From Megaleporinus macrocephalus (lineage: Eukaryota > Chordata > Actinopteri > Characiformes > Anostomidae), in the NCBI GenBank assembly GCA_021613375.1, contig CM038728.1, positions 35,902,087-35,966,086 of the forward strand: DNA of 64,000 bases. Reading direction: 5' to 3'. A program made the translations under genes and the position numbers. Numbering within the stretch: the first letter of the stretch is position 1; each line of letters starts with the position of its first letter. Shown here piece after piece: positions 1 through 12,972 of the stretch. Below the pieces are notes generated by a model, which ran no database searches, was not told where the DNA came from, and worked only from the letters and a program-made list of their open reading frames with translations.

Positions 1-3000
1 CCTCCCCACACAACCCCCCCCAACACACACACTCCCCCAACACACACTAACACCTCCCCACACAACCCCCCCACCAACACACACACTCCCCCAACACACA
101 CTAACACCTCCCCACCTCCACCAACACACACTAACACCTCCCCACACAACCCCCCACCAACACACACACTCCCCCAACACACACTAACACCTCCCCACAC
201 AACCCCCCCACCAACACACACACTCCCCCAACACACACTAACACCTCCCCACCTCCCCCAACACACACTAACACCTCCCCACACAACCCCCCCACCAACA
301 CACACACTCCCCCAACACACACTAACACCTCCCCACACAACCCCCCCCAACACACACTAACACCTCCCCACACAACCCCCCCAACACACACACTCCCCCA
401 ACACACACTAACACCTCCCCACACAAACCCCCCCACCAACACACACACTCCCCCAACACACACTAACACCTCCCCACACAACCACCCCACCAACACACAC
501 ACTCCCCCAACACACACTAACACCGCCCCACACAACCCCCCCACCAACACACACACTCCCCCAACACACACTAACACCTCCCCACCTCCACCAACACACA
601 CTAACACCTCCCCCCAGAACCCCCCCAGCCCACCAACACACACTAACACCTCCCCACACAACCCCCCCACCAACACACACACTCCCCCAACACACACTAA
701 CACCTCCCCACACAACCCCCCCCAACACACACACTCCCCCAACACACACTAACACCTCCCCACACAACCCCCCACCAACACACACACTCCCCCAACACAC
801 ACTAACACCTCCCCACCTCCACCAACGCACACTAACACCTCCCCACACAACCCCCCCACCAACACACACACTCCCCCAACACACACTAACACCTCCCCAC
901 ACAACCCCCCCACCAACACACACACTCCCCCAACACACACTAACACCTCCCCACCTCCACCAACACACAGTAACACCTCCCCACACAACCCCCCACCAAC
1001 ACACACACTCCCCCAACACACACTAACACCTCCCCACACAACCCCCCACCAACACACACACTCCCCCAACACACACTAACACCTCCCCACACAACCCCCC
1101 CACCAACACACACACTCCACCAACACACACTAACACCTCCCCACACAACCCCCCACCAACACACACACTCCCCCAACACACACTAACACCTCCCCACACA
1201 ACTCCCCCACCAACACACACACTCCCCCAACACACACTAACACCTCCCCACACAACCCCTCCACCAACACACACACTCCCCCAACACACACTAACACCTC
1301 CCCACACAACCCCCCCACCAACACACACACTCCCCGAAAACACACTAACACCTCCCCACACAACCCCCCCACCAACACACACACTCCCCCAACACACACT
1401 AACACCTCCCCACCTCCACCAACACACACTAACACCTCCCCACACAACCCCCCCCAGCCCACCAACACACACTAACACCTCCCCACACAACCCCACCACC
1501 AACACACACACTCCCCGAACACACACTAACACCTCCCCACACAACCCCACCACCAACACACACACTCCCCCAACACACACTAACACCTCCCCACACAACC
1601 CCCCCACCAACACACACACTCCCCCAACACACACTAACACCTCCCCACACAACCCCCCACCAACACACACACTCCCCCAACACACACTAACACCTCCCCA
1701 CCTCCACCAACACACACTAACACCTCCCCACACAACCACCCCACCAACACACACACTCCCCCAACACACACTAACACCTCCCCACACAACCCCCCCCAGC
1801 CCACCAACACACACTAACACCTCCCACACAACCACCCCACCAACACACACACTCCCCCAACACACACTAACACCTCCCACACAACCCCCCCACCAACACA
1901 CACACTCCCCCAACACACACTAACACCTCCCCACACAACCCCCCAACACACACACTCCCCCAACACACACTAACACCTCCCCACACAACCCCCCCCCCAC
2001 CAACACACACACTCCCCCAACACACACTAACACCTCCCCACCTCCACCAACACACACTAACACCTCCCCACACAACCCCCCCACCAACACACACACTCCC
2101 CCAACACACACTAACACCTCCCCACACAATCCCCGCACCAACACACACACTCCCCCAACACACACTAACACCTCCCCACCTCCACCAACACACACTAACA
2201 CCTCCCCACACAACCCCCCTCAGCCCACCAACACACACTAACACCTCCCCACACAACCCCCCCACCAACAAACACACTCCCCCAACACACACTAACACCT
2301 CCCCACACAACCCCCCCACCAACACACACACTCCCCCAACACACACTAACACCTCCTCACACAACCCCCCCACCAACACACACACTCCCCCAACACACAC
2401 TAACACCTCCCCACACAACCCCCCCACCAACACACACACTCCCCCAACACACACTAACACCTCCCCACCTCCACCAACACACAGTAACACCTCCCCACAC
2501 AACCCCCCACCAACACACACACTCCCCAACACACACTAACACCTCCCCACACAACCCCCCCACCAACACACACACTCCCCCAACACACACTAACACCTCC
2601 CCACACAACCCCCCCACCAACACACACACTCCACCAACACACACTAACACCTCCCCACACAACCCCCCACCAACACACACACTCCCCCAACACACACTAA
2701 CACCTCCCCACACAACTCCCCCACCAACACACACACTCCCCCAACACACACTAACACCTCCCCACACAACCCCCCCACCAACACACACACTCCCCCAACA
2801 CACACTAACACCTCCTCACACAACCCCCCCACCAACACACACACTCCCCCAACACACACTAACACCTCCCACCTCCACCAACACACACTAACACCTCCCC
2901 ACACAACCCCCCCACCAACACACACACTCCCCCAACACACACTAACACCTCCCCACACAACTCCCCCACCAACACACACACTCCCCCAACACACACTAAC

Positions 3001-4781
3001 ACCTCCCCACCTCCACCAACACACACTAACACCTCCCCACACAACCCCCCCACCAACACACACACTCCCCCAACACACACTAACACCTCCTCACACACCC
3101 CCCACCAACACACACACTCCCCCAACACACACTAACACCTCCCCACACAACCCCCCCACCAACACACACACTCCCCCAACACACACTAACACCTCCCCAC
3201 CTCCACCAACACACACTAACACCTCCCCACACAACCCCCCACCAACACACACACTCCCCGAACACACACTAACACCTCCCCACACAACCCCCCCACCAAT
3301 ACACACACTCCCCCAACACACACTAACACCTCCCCACACAACCCCCCCACCAACACACACACTCCACCAACACACACTAACACCTCCCCACACAACCCCC
3401 CACCAACACACACACTCCCCCAACACACAGTAACACCTCCCCACACAACTCCCCGCACCAACACACACACTCCCCCAACACACACTAACACCTCCCCACC
3501 TCCACCAACACACACTAACACCTCCCCACACAACCCCCCCACCAACACACACACTCCCCCAACACACACTAACACCTCCCCACCTCCACCAACACACACT
3601 AACACCTCCCCACACAACCCCCCCACCAACACACACACTCCCCTAACACACACTAACACCTCCCCACACAACCCCCCCACCAACACACACACTCCCCCAA
3701 CACACACTAACACCTCCCCACACAACCCCCCCACCAACACACACACTCCCCCAACACACACTAACACCTCCCCACACAACCCCCCCACCAACACACACAC
3801 TCCACCAACACACACTAACACCTCCCCACACAACCCCCCACCAACACACACACTCCCCCAACACACACTAACACCTCCCCACACAACTCCCCCACCAACA
3901 CACACACTCCCCCAACACACACTAACACCTCCCCACACAACCCCCCCACCAACACACACACTCCCCCAACACACACTAACACCTCCCCACACAACCCCCC
4001 CACCAACACACACACTCCCCAACACACACTAACACCTCCCCACACAATCCCCGCACCAACACACACACTCCCCCAACACACACTAACACCTCCCCACCTC
4101 CACCAACACACACTAACACCTCCCCACACAACCCCCCCACCAACACACACACTCCCCCAACACACACTAACACCTCCCCACCTCCACCAACACACACTAA
4201 CACCTCCCCACACAACCCCCCCACCAACACACACACTCCCCTAACACACACTAACACCTCCCCACACAACCCCCCCACCAACACACACACTCCCCCAACA
4301 CACACTAACACCTCCCCACACAACCCCCCCACCAACACACACACTCCCCCAACACACACTAACACCTCCCCACACAACCCCCCCACCAACACACACACTC
4401 CACCAACACACACTAACACCTCCCCACACAACCCCCCACCAACACACACACTCCCCCAACACACACTAACACCTCCCCACACAACTCCCCCACCAACACA
4501 CACACTCCCCCAACACACACTAACACCTCCCCACACAACCCCCCCACCAACACACACACTCCCCCAACACACACTAACACCTCCCCACACAACCCCCCCA
4601 CCAACACACACACTCCCCAACACACACTAACACCTCCCCACACAATCCCCGCACCAACACACACACTCCCCCAACACACACTAACACCTCCCCACCTCCA
4701 CCAACACGCACTAACACCTCCCCACACAACCCCCCCACCAACACACACACTCCCCCAACACACACTAACACCTCCCCACCC
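1..4781. repeat. 54-bp C-rich minisatellite, about 90 units
   Basis: Tandem array with a basic period of 54 bp (53-bp variants) and an interspersed 30-bp short form. The + strand is almost free of G. Each unit combines a run of C (about 5-7), CA steps, and the core CACTAACACCTCCCCAC. The complementary strand therefore carries several G-runs per unit. From about 3451 a higher-order period of 598 bp is visible. The array starts before the window and ends at about 4781. Open frames on the minus strand, rich in Val, Cys and Gly, come from the 18-codon period and are not considered genes. It lies in an itfg1 intron by gene order. Confidence 0.95.
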
Positions 4782-4839
4782 AGTACAGTTAAAGAACCAC
4801 AAAATCCAAATCTGAGCGTAACTTTAAACAGTCATCACG

Positions 4840-5436
4840 AACACTGTTCCTTCATCCCTTCATTCCTTTATCATCAACAACACTGTTCCTTCATCCCTTC
4901 ATTCCTTTATCATCACCAACACTGTTCCTTCATCCCTTCATTCCTTTATCATCACCAACACTGTTCCTTCATCCCTTCATTCCTTTATCATCACCAACAC
5001 TGTTCCTTCATCCCTTCATCATCAACACTGTTCCTTCATCCCTTCATTCCTTTATCATCACCAACACTGTTCCTTCATCCCTTCATTCCTTTATCACCAC
5101 CAACACTGTTCCTTCATCTCTTCATTCCTTTATCATCACCAACACTGTTCCTTCATTCCTTTATCATCACCAACACTGTTCCTTCATCCCTTCATTCCTT
5201 TATCACCACCAACACTGTTCCTTCATCTCTTCATTCCTTTATCATCACCAACACTGTTCCTTCATCCCTTCATTCCTTTATCATCACCAACACTGTTCCT
5301 TCATGCCTTCATTCCTTTATCATCACCAACACTGTTCCTTCATCCCTTCATTCCTTTATCACCACCAACACTGTTCCTTCATCCCTTCCTTCCTTTATCA
5401 TCACCAACACTGTTCCTTCATCTCTTCATTCCTTTC
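4840..5436. repeat. 39-bp minisatellite, forward orientation
   Basis: About 15 units of 39 bp containing CACTGTTCCTTCATCCCTTC followed by ATTCCTTTATCATCACCAA. Units differ by a few substitutions and two units are shortened. The same family occurs reverse-complemented at about 9235-9515. Confidence 0.95.
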
Positions 5437-5668
5437 TGAATATGGAGTCTTCTCAGTAGTGGAGTGGGGGGTGGGAGCTGAGACTGTGCTGGTGGTGATG
5501 GGGTTATTGTTCTAGTATTATTAGTAACTGTGATGTTAAGCTGTGTTGGTAATGTGTAAAACAGATGCTGCTATCATTCCTCTCTCTATCCATCACTCGC
5601 TCCATCATTGAAATCCTTCGCCCTCATTTTCTCTCTCATTTGTCTTTCTAAGAAAGCATCCGCAATGG

Positions 5669-5710
<42 letters not shown>

Positions 5711-5876
5711 ACTCACTCACTCACTCTCTCTCTCACTCACTCTCTCTCTCTCCCTTCCTCCATCCCCCTCTTAGTTTCCCGAGTGCTTCTTATTTGAATT
5801 TAAGACATCAGCTTCCTCCGCCGTCAGAGAACACAACAGAGGTCTTTATCAGGAGCTGCTAGAATTACAGATTTGA

Positions 5877-5932
<56 letters not shown>

Positions 5933-6082
5933 TCACTCACTCACACATACACACACTTTTTGTTTTAAGACCTTGTGAGTACATGGAGTCATACTGGTTC
6001 CATGTTGAGTGTATCTGTCTGTGTGTCTGTGTGTAATATGTGATATCTGTATACTGAGAGTTCAGTACATAGACCTGTACAT
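5437..6082. other. Unique sequence with CT and CA microsatellites
   Basis: Mostly non-repetitive intronic sequence with a (CT)n/(CTCA)n tract at about 5670-5752 and a (CA)n tract at about 5878-5927. I see no exon with good splice sites and no recognisable protein. Confidence 0.6.
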
Positions 6083-7890
6083 ACCCTGAGCCTCAAACAC
6101 CCTAAACCTCAAACACCCTGAACCTCAAACACCCTAAACCTCAAACACCCTGAACCTCAAACACCCTAAACCTCAAACACCCTGAACCTCAAACACCCTA
6201 AACCTCAAACACCCTGAACCTCAAACACCCTAAACCTCAAACGCCCTGAGCCTCAAACACCCTAAACCTCAAACACCCTGAACCTCAAACACCCTGAACC
6301 TCAAACACCCTAAACCTCAAACACCCTGAACCTCAAACACCCTAAACCTCAAACACCCTAAACCTCAAACACCCTAAACCTCAAACACCCTGAACCTCAA
6401 ACACCCTGAACCTCAAACACCCTAAACCTCAAACACCCTGAACCTCAAACACCCTAAACCTCAAACACCCTGAACCTCAAACACCCTAAACCTCAAACAC
6501 CCTGAACCTCAAACACCCTGAACCTCAAACACCCTGAACCTCAAACACCCTAAACCTCAAACACCCTGAACCTCAAACACCCTGAACCTCAAACACCCTA
6601 AACCTCAAACACCCTGAACCTCAAACACCCTGAACCTCAAACACCCTGAACCTCAAACACCCTGAACCTCAAACACCCTAAACCTCAAACACCCTGAACC
6701 TCAAACACCCTAAACCTCAAACACCCTGAACCTCAAACACCCTAAACCTCAAACACCCTGAACCTCAAACACCCTAAACCTCAAACACCCTGAACCTCAA
6801 ACACCCTGAACCTCAAACACCCTAAACCTCAAACACCCTGAACCTCAAACACCCTGAACCTCAAACACCCTAAACCTCAAACACCCTAAACCTCAAACAC
6901 CCTGAACCTCAAACACCCTAAACCTCAAACATCCTGAACCTCAAACACCCTGAACCTCAAACACCCTAAACCTCAAACACCCTGAACCTCAAACACCCTA
7001 AACCTCAAACACCCTGAACCTCAAACACCCTAAACCTCAAACACCCTGAACCTCAAACACCCTGAACCTCAAACACCCTGAACCTCAAACACCCTAAACC
7101 TCAAACACCCTGAACCTCAAACACCCTGAACCTCAAACGCCCTGAACCTCAAACGCCCTGAACCTCAAACACCCTAAACCTCAAACGCCCTAAACCTCAA
7201 ACACCCTAAACCTCAAACACCCTAAACCTCAAACGCCCTGAACCTCAAACGCCCTAAACCTCAAACGCCCTAAACCTCAAACACCCTGAACCTCAAACAC
7301 CCTAAACCTCAAACACCCTAAACCTCAAACGCCCTGAACCTCAAACACCCTGAACCTCAAACGCCCTGAACCTCAAACACCCTAAACCTCAAACACCGCT
7401 GGAACTCAAACACACCTAAACCTCAAACACCATAAACTCAAAGCCCTTTGAACACTCTCTATCCACCCTGAACACTCTTATAGCCCTGACACCTCCAAAC
7501 ACCCTAAACCTCTAAAAGCATGAAACCTACATTCGCCCCGGAACCTATTAACGCCACTGAACCTCAATACTCTGAACCTTATTCGCCGGACCAGCATACA
7601 CCTGAACCTCAAACGCCTGAACTCAAAAATACCCTGTACCTCAAATACCCTGAACCTACATAACATGAACCCTCACATGACCCCCTGAACCTCATTTACC
7701 TGAACACTCATATACCATGAACAGCACTTACCCTTGGTACTCACATTACCCTGAACTCAAACACCTGAACCTCAAATATCTGAAACCGTAAAACACCCTG
7801 AACCTCAAATTCCCCTGACCTCATAACACCTAAACCTCAACCCGGACTCAAATTTACCTGAACCTCACATACCCTGAACCTCACATACCC
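6083..7890. repeat. 16-bp minisatellite, intact then degenerate
   Basis: Unit CCCTAAACCTCAAACA alternating with CCCTGAACCTCAAACA, more than 80 copies in clean register from about 6083 to 7395. From about 7395 to 7890 the same unit continues with many indels and substitutions. The A-form contains CCCTAAA, identical to the plant telomere heptamer on one strand, but the 16-bp period makes this a coincidental match. Confidence 0.95.
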
Positions 7891-8690
7891 TGAAGGTATG
7901 TTAGTCTGTTAGATTCTGTGGTTCTGGATCACACCGGGACTGTAAAGGAGGTTCTGCGTGTTGGCTGGTGATGAAGCTGGTTCTGCATGTTCTGCAGGCT
8001 AAGAGGAAACGAGGATGGAGAACAAGAGTGCCCCACCTCCTACACTTCTCCGTTCCTCTACCGTTTCCCACTCACTGTATATATTTCCTGACTTTCTCCT
8101 TCTCCCTCATTCTTCTGTTCTTTTCTTTAGTTTTCCTTTTCTTCTTCACCTTGTTTTTGTTCTCTCGTCTTGTGTCTGCTCCTCTGTTTTTCCTTTTTTC
8201 TCTTCTTCATCATTTAATTTCCTTACTCTCTTCTCCTAACTTTTCCCCTCCTTTCTTCTCTTCTCATGTTGTCCTCTCCTCTCCTTTCCCTTATTCTCTT
8301 TTCTCCTCTCATCTCCCTTTTTTCTCTTCTCCTCTCTTCTTTTCTTGTCTCCTCTCCTCTCTTTCCCATTATCTTTTCTCCTCTTCTCTTGTGTCTTATC
8401 TTCTCACCTCTTCTCTTGTTTCCTGCTGCTTTCTACTCTTCTTTTACCTTTCCTTCTGTTTTCTTGTTTTCTTGTTGTCCCTTCCATCATCTTCTCTCCT
8501 CCGCCACTGCTCTTCTGTTTTTTTTCCTTTTCCTCTCCTTCTCTTATTTTTCTTAAGTTTTTTTCTCTTCAATCCTCTTCTCTATTCTGCGTCTCTCCTA
8601 CTTCCTCTTTTTCTCTTCTCTCCTTCTGTCCCTCTTCGCTTTCCCCTCTGCTCTCCTGCTCTGTGATTGGCTGGTTCTGTATCTAGTTCT
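7891..8690. repeat. Short unique segment then pyrimidine-rich tract
   Basis: Positions 7891-8069 are non-repetitive. From about 8070 to 8690 the + strand is almost only C and T in irregular TTCTCC/CTCTTTT order. The Ser/Leu/Phe-rich open frames here are composition artefacts. Confidence 0.75.
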
Positions 8691-9234
8691 CCCTCTGGTA
8701 GCGACCACAGTTGACCCCATCAGTGGGCAGTAGGTTAACTCTACCCACGCAGCTGCAGAACGCCTCATCCATTCCATTTACCAGCCTCTCCGTCCACACA
8801 CGCCCGAAATAGCATCAGAGCTTCTGTGGAGCCCACGCGCCGCTAAAGTGGTGCAGAAGCGTAGTGTAGCTCTGTGGTGGAAGTGTGGTGGTAAATTAAA
8901 ACCTGCCCTCCGGAGGATTTCCCACAAAGATGAATTCTCTGTTTGCTGCTAATTGCTGTCTGGAAACAACCTGAAGAGGGAAGATTACCTTTGTAATTGA
9001 TGGAGTCGCCGTCAGCACGTCGAGCTACAGAGAAGCTCCTCTTAATAAGAGCCGTATGAGACGTACGACTGCCAGGAGTCCCGAGTCCACAGCAACGATC
9101 AGAACAGTACTTCATTAAATTCAGACTAAACATCCAGCGGGTGAGGCACGAAGAGTGAACACTAATAATACAGAACACCTCCCACTTAGATCAGTTCAGA
9201 ACAAGCAGCCAATCAAAGAACAGTAAACACACCG
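8691..9234. other. Non-repetitive intronic island
   Basis: About 540 bp of mixed-composition sequence between arrays, including TTTGCTGCTAATTGCTGTC near 8941 and TTTGTAATTGATGGAGTC near 8991. I found no exon with a matching itfg1 peptide. Such a unique island between decaying arrays is a candidate conserved non-coding element, but conservation cannot be judged from one sequence. Confidence 0.4.
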
Positions 9235-9515
9235 CCAGGTGATAAAGGAATGAAGGGATGAAGGAACAGTGTTGGTGATGATGAAGGGATGAAGGAACAG
9301 TGTTGGTGATGATAAAGGATTGAAGGGTAATGAAGGACTCAGTGTTGGGATGCATGATGAGTTGAAGGAACAGTGTTGGTGGTGATAAAGGAGATGAAGG
9401 GAGAAGGAACAGTGTTGTGATGATAAAGGAATAAGGATGGAAGAACAGTGTGGTGATGAGAAGGGATAAGGAACCGTGTTGGTGAAGAAAAGGAATGAAG
9501 GGATTATAAACACAC
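9235..9515. repeat. 39-bp minisatellite, inverted orientation
   Basis: About seven copies of the reverse complement of the array at 4840-5436, recognised by GGAACAGTGTTGGTGATGAT and AAAGGAATGAAGGGATGAA. The later copies (9320-9510) carry many small indels. Confidence 0.9.
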
Positions 9516-10985
9516 ACAACATACATTATACCACACACTCGCACACCAACTAATATCACACAACATGCATCCACTCCTACATTCATGGGCCACACACACA
9601 GGACAACACTTATTCTACACACAGTTTTTATTTTAATAATTATATTTCTCCTTATACATAGTCCTACTCTAACCACCTCTACTTTACCACACACTCACAC
9701 CCATCAACACCACACCATTACAAACCAAACACACCCAACAAACCAACACACACATACACACACACCTACCCTATACACAACACTCACCACACTAACTAAC
9801 ACAACACACCACATACATATATACACAATCACACACCCACCACACACACACACACACAGCACCAACATCTGTACTATATATATATATATACCATCCATAA
9901 CCACACACACCACATACACTCATACATTATATACACACACCACAATACAAATATATACCAACACTCGCACACACCACATAATATAACCAACCACATTCCA
10001 CTCACTCATCCACACTCATCCCCCACACCCATACACAACTTAGTCTCACACACATTTATTTTTTATATTCAATTATAAGAGCCTTATTCATATTCAGATC
10101 TAACACAATAAACATTTACACACACACTACACACATAAACACACACATTCCCAATAAATTCCACACACATAAACACACACACATACCACACACACACTTC
10201 ACTTACAACACACTCACCCAATTACACACACACACACACACACACATACATATCTACACACTAACACACACACCACAACACACACACACACGCAACACAT
10301 ATGTATATATTTTATATAAATACATACACACACACACAAAATACATACATATTACACACAACACTTACATATTTACACACACTCGCACTCACACATACAT
10401 ACACACACACACATGCACTCACTCATACACTCTCAGGCCCACACACACAGACACACACTTAGTCTCACACACAGGTTTGTGTTTATGCATTGAGATGAGC
10501 CTCGAGTCAGAGTCAGATCTAACACATATACATTTACACACACACTCACACACATAAACACACACATGCACACATACATTCACACACACATAAACACACA
10601 CACATACACACACACATACACATATACACACACACTCACACACATACACACACACACACACACACACATACATATATACACACTCACACACACACACACA
10701 CACACACGGACACGCACACACATATGTATATAGATATAATATATATATTTACTATATATATATATATATATTTATACAATACATACACACACACACACAC
10801 AACCATACACTACACACACAACACACACATACATATATACACACACTCGCACACACACATACATATACACACACACATGCACTCACTCATACACTCTCAG
10901 GCCCACACACACAGACACACACTTAGTCTCACACACAGGTTTGTGTTTATGCATTGAGATGAGCCTCGAGTCAGAGTCAGATCTA
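9516..10985. repeat. CA-rich region with about 460-bp tandem duplication
   Basis: Complex (CA)n/(TA)n sequence. A block containing TCTCAGGCCCACACACACAG and then GCATTGAGATGAGCCTCGAG occurs at about 10431-10515 and again at about 10895-10985, an offset of 464 bp. A third, degraded copy is visible around 10039-10115, starting from CTTAGTCTCACACAC. Confidence 0.85.
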
Positions 10986-11084
10986 AGTCTGACAGAAATA
11001 AATCTAAATAAGAGTCGCTGACTGTCGCCCCCTGTAGGCCTTCAACTTTTTACTTTTGCTGCATCACAGTGACTCAGATTCACA

Positions 11085-12690
11085 ACTCCGAGACCAGAGA
11101 CTCGACTCAAACTCCCAACTAGAACCCTAGACTCTGTTCAGACACTTCAGTCTTGAATCTGACTGAAAGACTCTACTTGATATTTGACCCAGACTCTCCA
11201 TACAAAAGAAAGAAGACTCAATGATTCAGTATCGAATCTCAGATCTCAAGAATCTGATCGCATCTCGCATCTCATGACTCAGACTCGCTATCTCAGAATC
11301 TCAAAGACTCTGACTTGCACCTCTGACCTCAAGACTCAGACTCGCATCTCGAATTCAAGATCAGACTCGATATCATGAATCTCTGATCAGTATGGCACTC
11401 AGGACCTCATGATCAGACCTCGTCATCTCGAATATATAGACTCAGACTCGCACTCAGAAAATCTGTAGACTCCAGACTCGGCTTCTCAGATTTTCAAGAC
11501 TCAGACTCGCACCTCAGACCCACAAGACTCCAGACTCTTGCGCGAGCTCCAGAATCACAAGACTCAGAACGCGCAACCTGGAACCATCAAGTCTCAGAGA
11601 CATCGCATCTCAGAATCTCAAGACTTGGGACTAGCACTAAGGTCCTCAAGATCAGACTCGCTTTCAGAATCTCAAGATCTCGTCTAGACCTCAAGACCTA
11701 AGTCTCAGACTCACTTCTCAGAATTCTCAAGACTCAGACCGATTCCAGGGGGCATTACTTCAAGACTCAGAATCGCATCTCAGAATTAAGACTCGGACTA
11801 GCAACGCAGTCCTCAAGATCTCTGGACTCGAATCTCAGAATTCAACGACTTCAGACTGGGCACCTCAGACCCTCAAGACGCAGACTCCAATCGCAGCTCA
11901 GAATATCAAAGACGCAGACTTCGCACACAGCTCAGAACTCGTAAGACTCAGTACTTCGCATCTCAGAATTTCAGATCACAGACTCGCACCTCAGACTAAG
12001 ATCGTGCACTCCGAATCCAGACTCAGGCTCGTCTATCACACTCAGAGCTCAGAATCTCAGACACTCGCACTCAGACCCTCAGACTCAGACTCGCATCTCA
12101 GATTCTCAATCTCAGGACAGCTCAGTCTCAGACTCGCATCTCAGAATCTCAAGACTCAGACTCGCATCTCAGAATCTCAAGACTCAGACTCGCATCTCAG
12201 AATCTCAAGACTCGGACTAGCACCTCAGACCCTCAAGACTCAGACTCGCATCTCAGAATCTCAAGACTCAGACTAGCACCTCAGACCCTCAAGACTCAGA
12301 CTCGCATCTCAGAATCTCAAGACTCAGACTCGCATCTCAGAATCTCAATACTCAGACTCGCATCTCAGAATCGTAAGACTCAGACTCGCTTCTATCTCAA
12401 ATCCTTAAAGACCAGACACGCACCTCAGACCCACAAGACTCAACAGTCTCATCGTCTCAGGAATCTCAAGTCTCAGACTTGCATCGTAGAATCTCACAAA
12501 GACGTCCGGACTAGCATCTCAGATTCGCAAGAACTCAGAACTCGCCATCACAGAATCTCAAGTCTCAGACTCGCATCTCAGAATCTCAAGACTCGGACTA
12601 GCACCTCAGAATCTCAAGACTCAGATTCGCATCTCAGAATCTCAAGTCTCAGACTCGCATCTCAGAATCTCAAGACTGATTTGGACCTGT
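11085..12690. repeat. 28-bp minisatellite (GACTCAGACTCGCATCTCAG)
   Basis: Tandem 28-bp units consisting of GACTCAGACTCGCATCTCAG plus AATCTCAA, with a second variant ending in ACCTCAGACCCTCAA. Clean register is seen at about 12120-12360 and 12590-12670. The rest, especially 11180-12060, has frequent indels. The unit resembles the 24-bp array at 19049-19330. Confidence 0.9.
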
Positions 12691-12972
12691 GCCTCGGAGA
12701 CTCGAGACGTTCCAGTGACTCTGTGTTTTTACTGGATTAACTATATACTGGTCTCCATTAATGTTAATTAGTGCAGTTCGTTAGTGCACCTCTCCGTCGC
12801 CAGGCTGCTCCATTATCAATATTTAACGAGGTTCCGGCTCCAGCGGCGCTCCGTAATGAACTTATCTTCCATTCGGGATCATAAACACGGACCAGACTCG
12901 GAATAGTCTCAGCGGGATCCTCTCCATCAACTCCTTCACAAGGAGAACACGTGATCTCAGCTCAGGAGACAA
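12691..12972. other. Non-repetitive intronic island
   Basis: About 280 bp of unique sequence, including CTCCATTAATGTTAATTAGTG near 12755 and CCATTATCAATATTTAACG near 12811. No coding exon is recognised. It could be a conserved intronic element. Confidence 0.35.

Noticed and set aside
131..4771. Many minus-strand frames coding Val/Cys/Gly-rich peptides of up to about 300 residues
   Set aside because: They are produced by the 54-bp (18-codon) repeat, shift phase at length variants, and no codon-level conservation is visible.
4840..5436. CRISPR-like direct repeats
   Set aside because: Units are head to tail without unique spacers, and the context is a vertebrate intron.
6083..7395. Plant-type telomere repeat (CCCTAAA)
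   Set aside because: The heptamer occurs once per 16-bp unit and not in tandem; the unit alternates with CCCTGAA.
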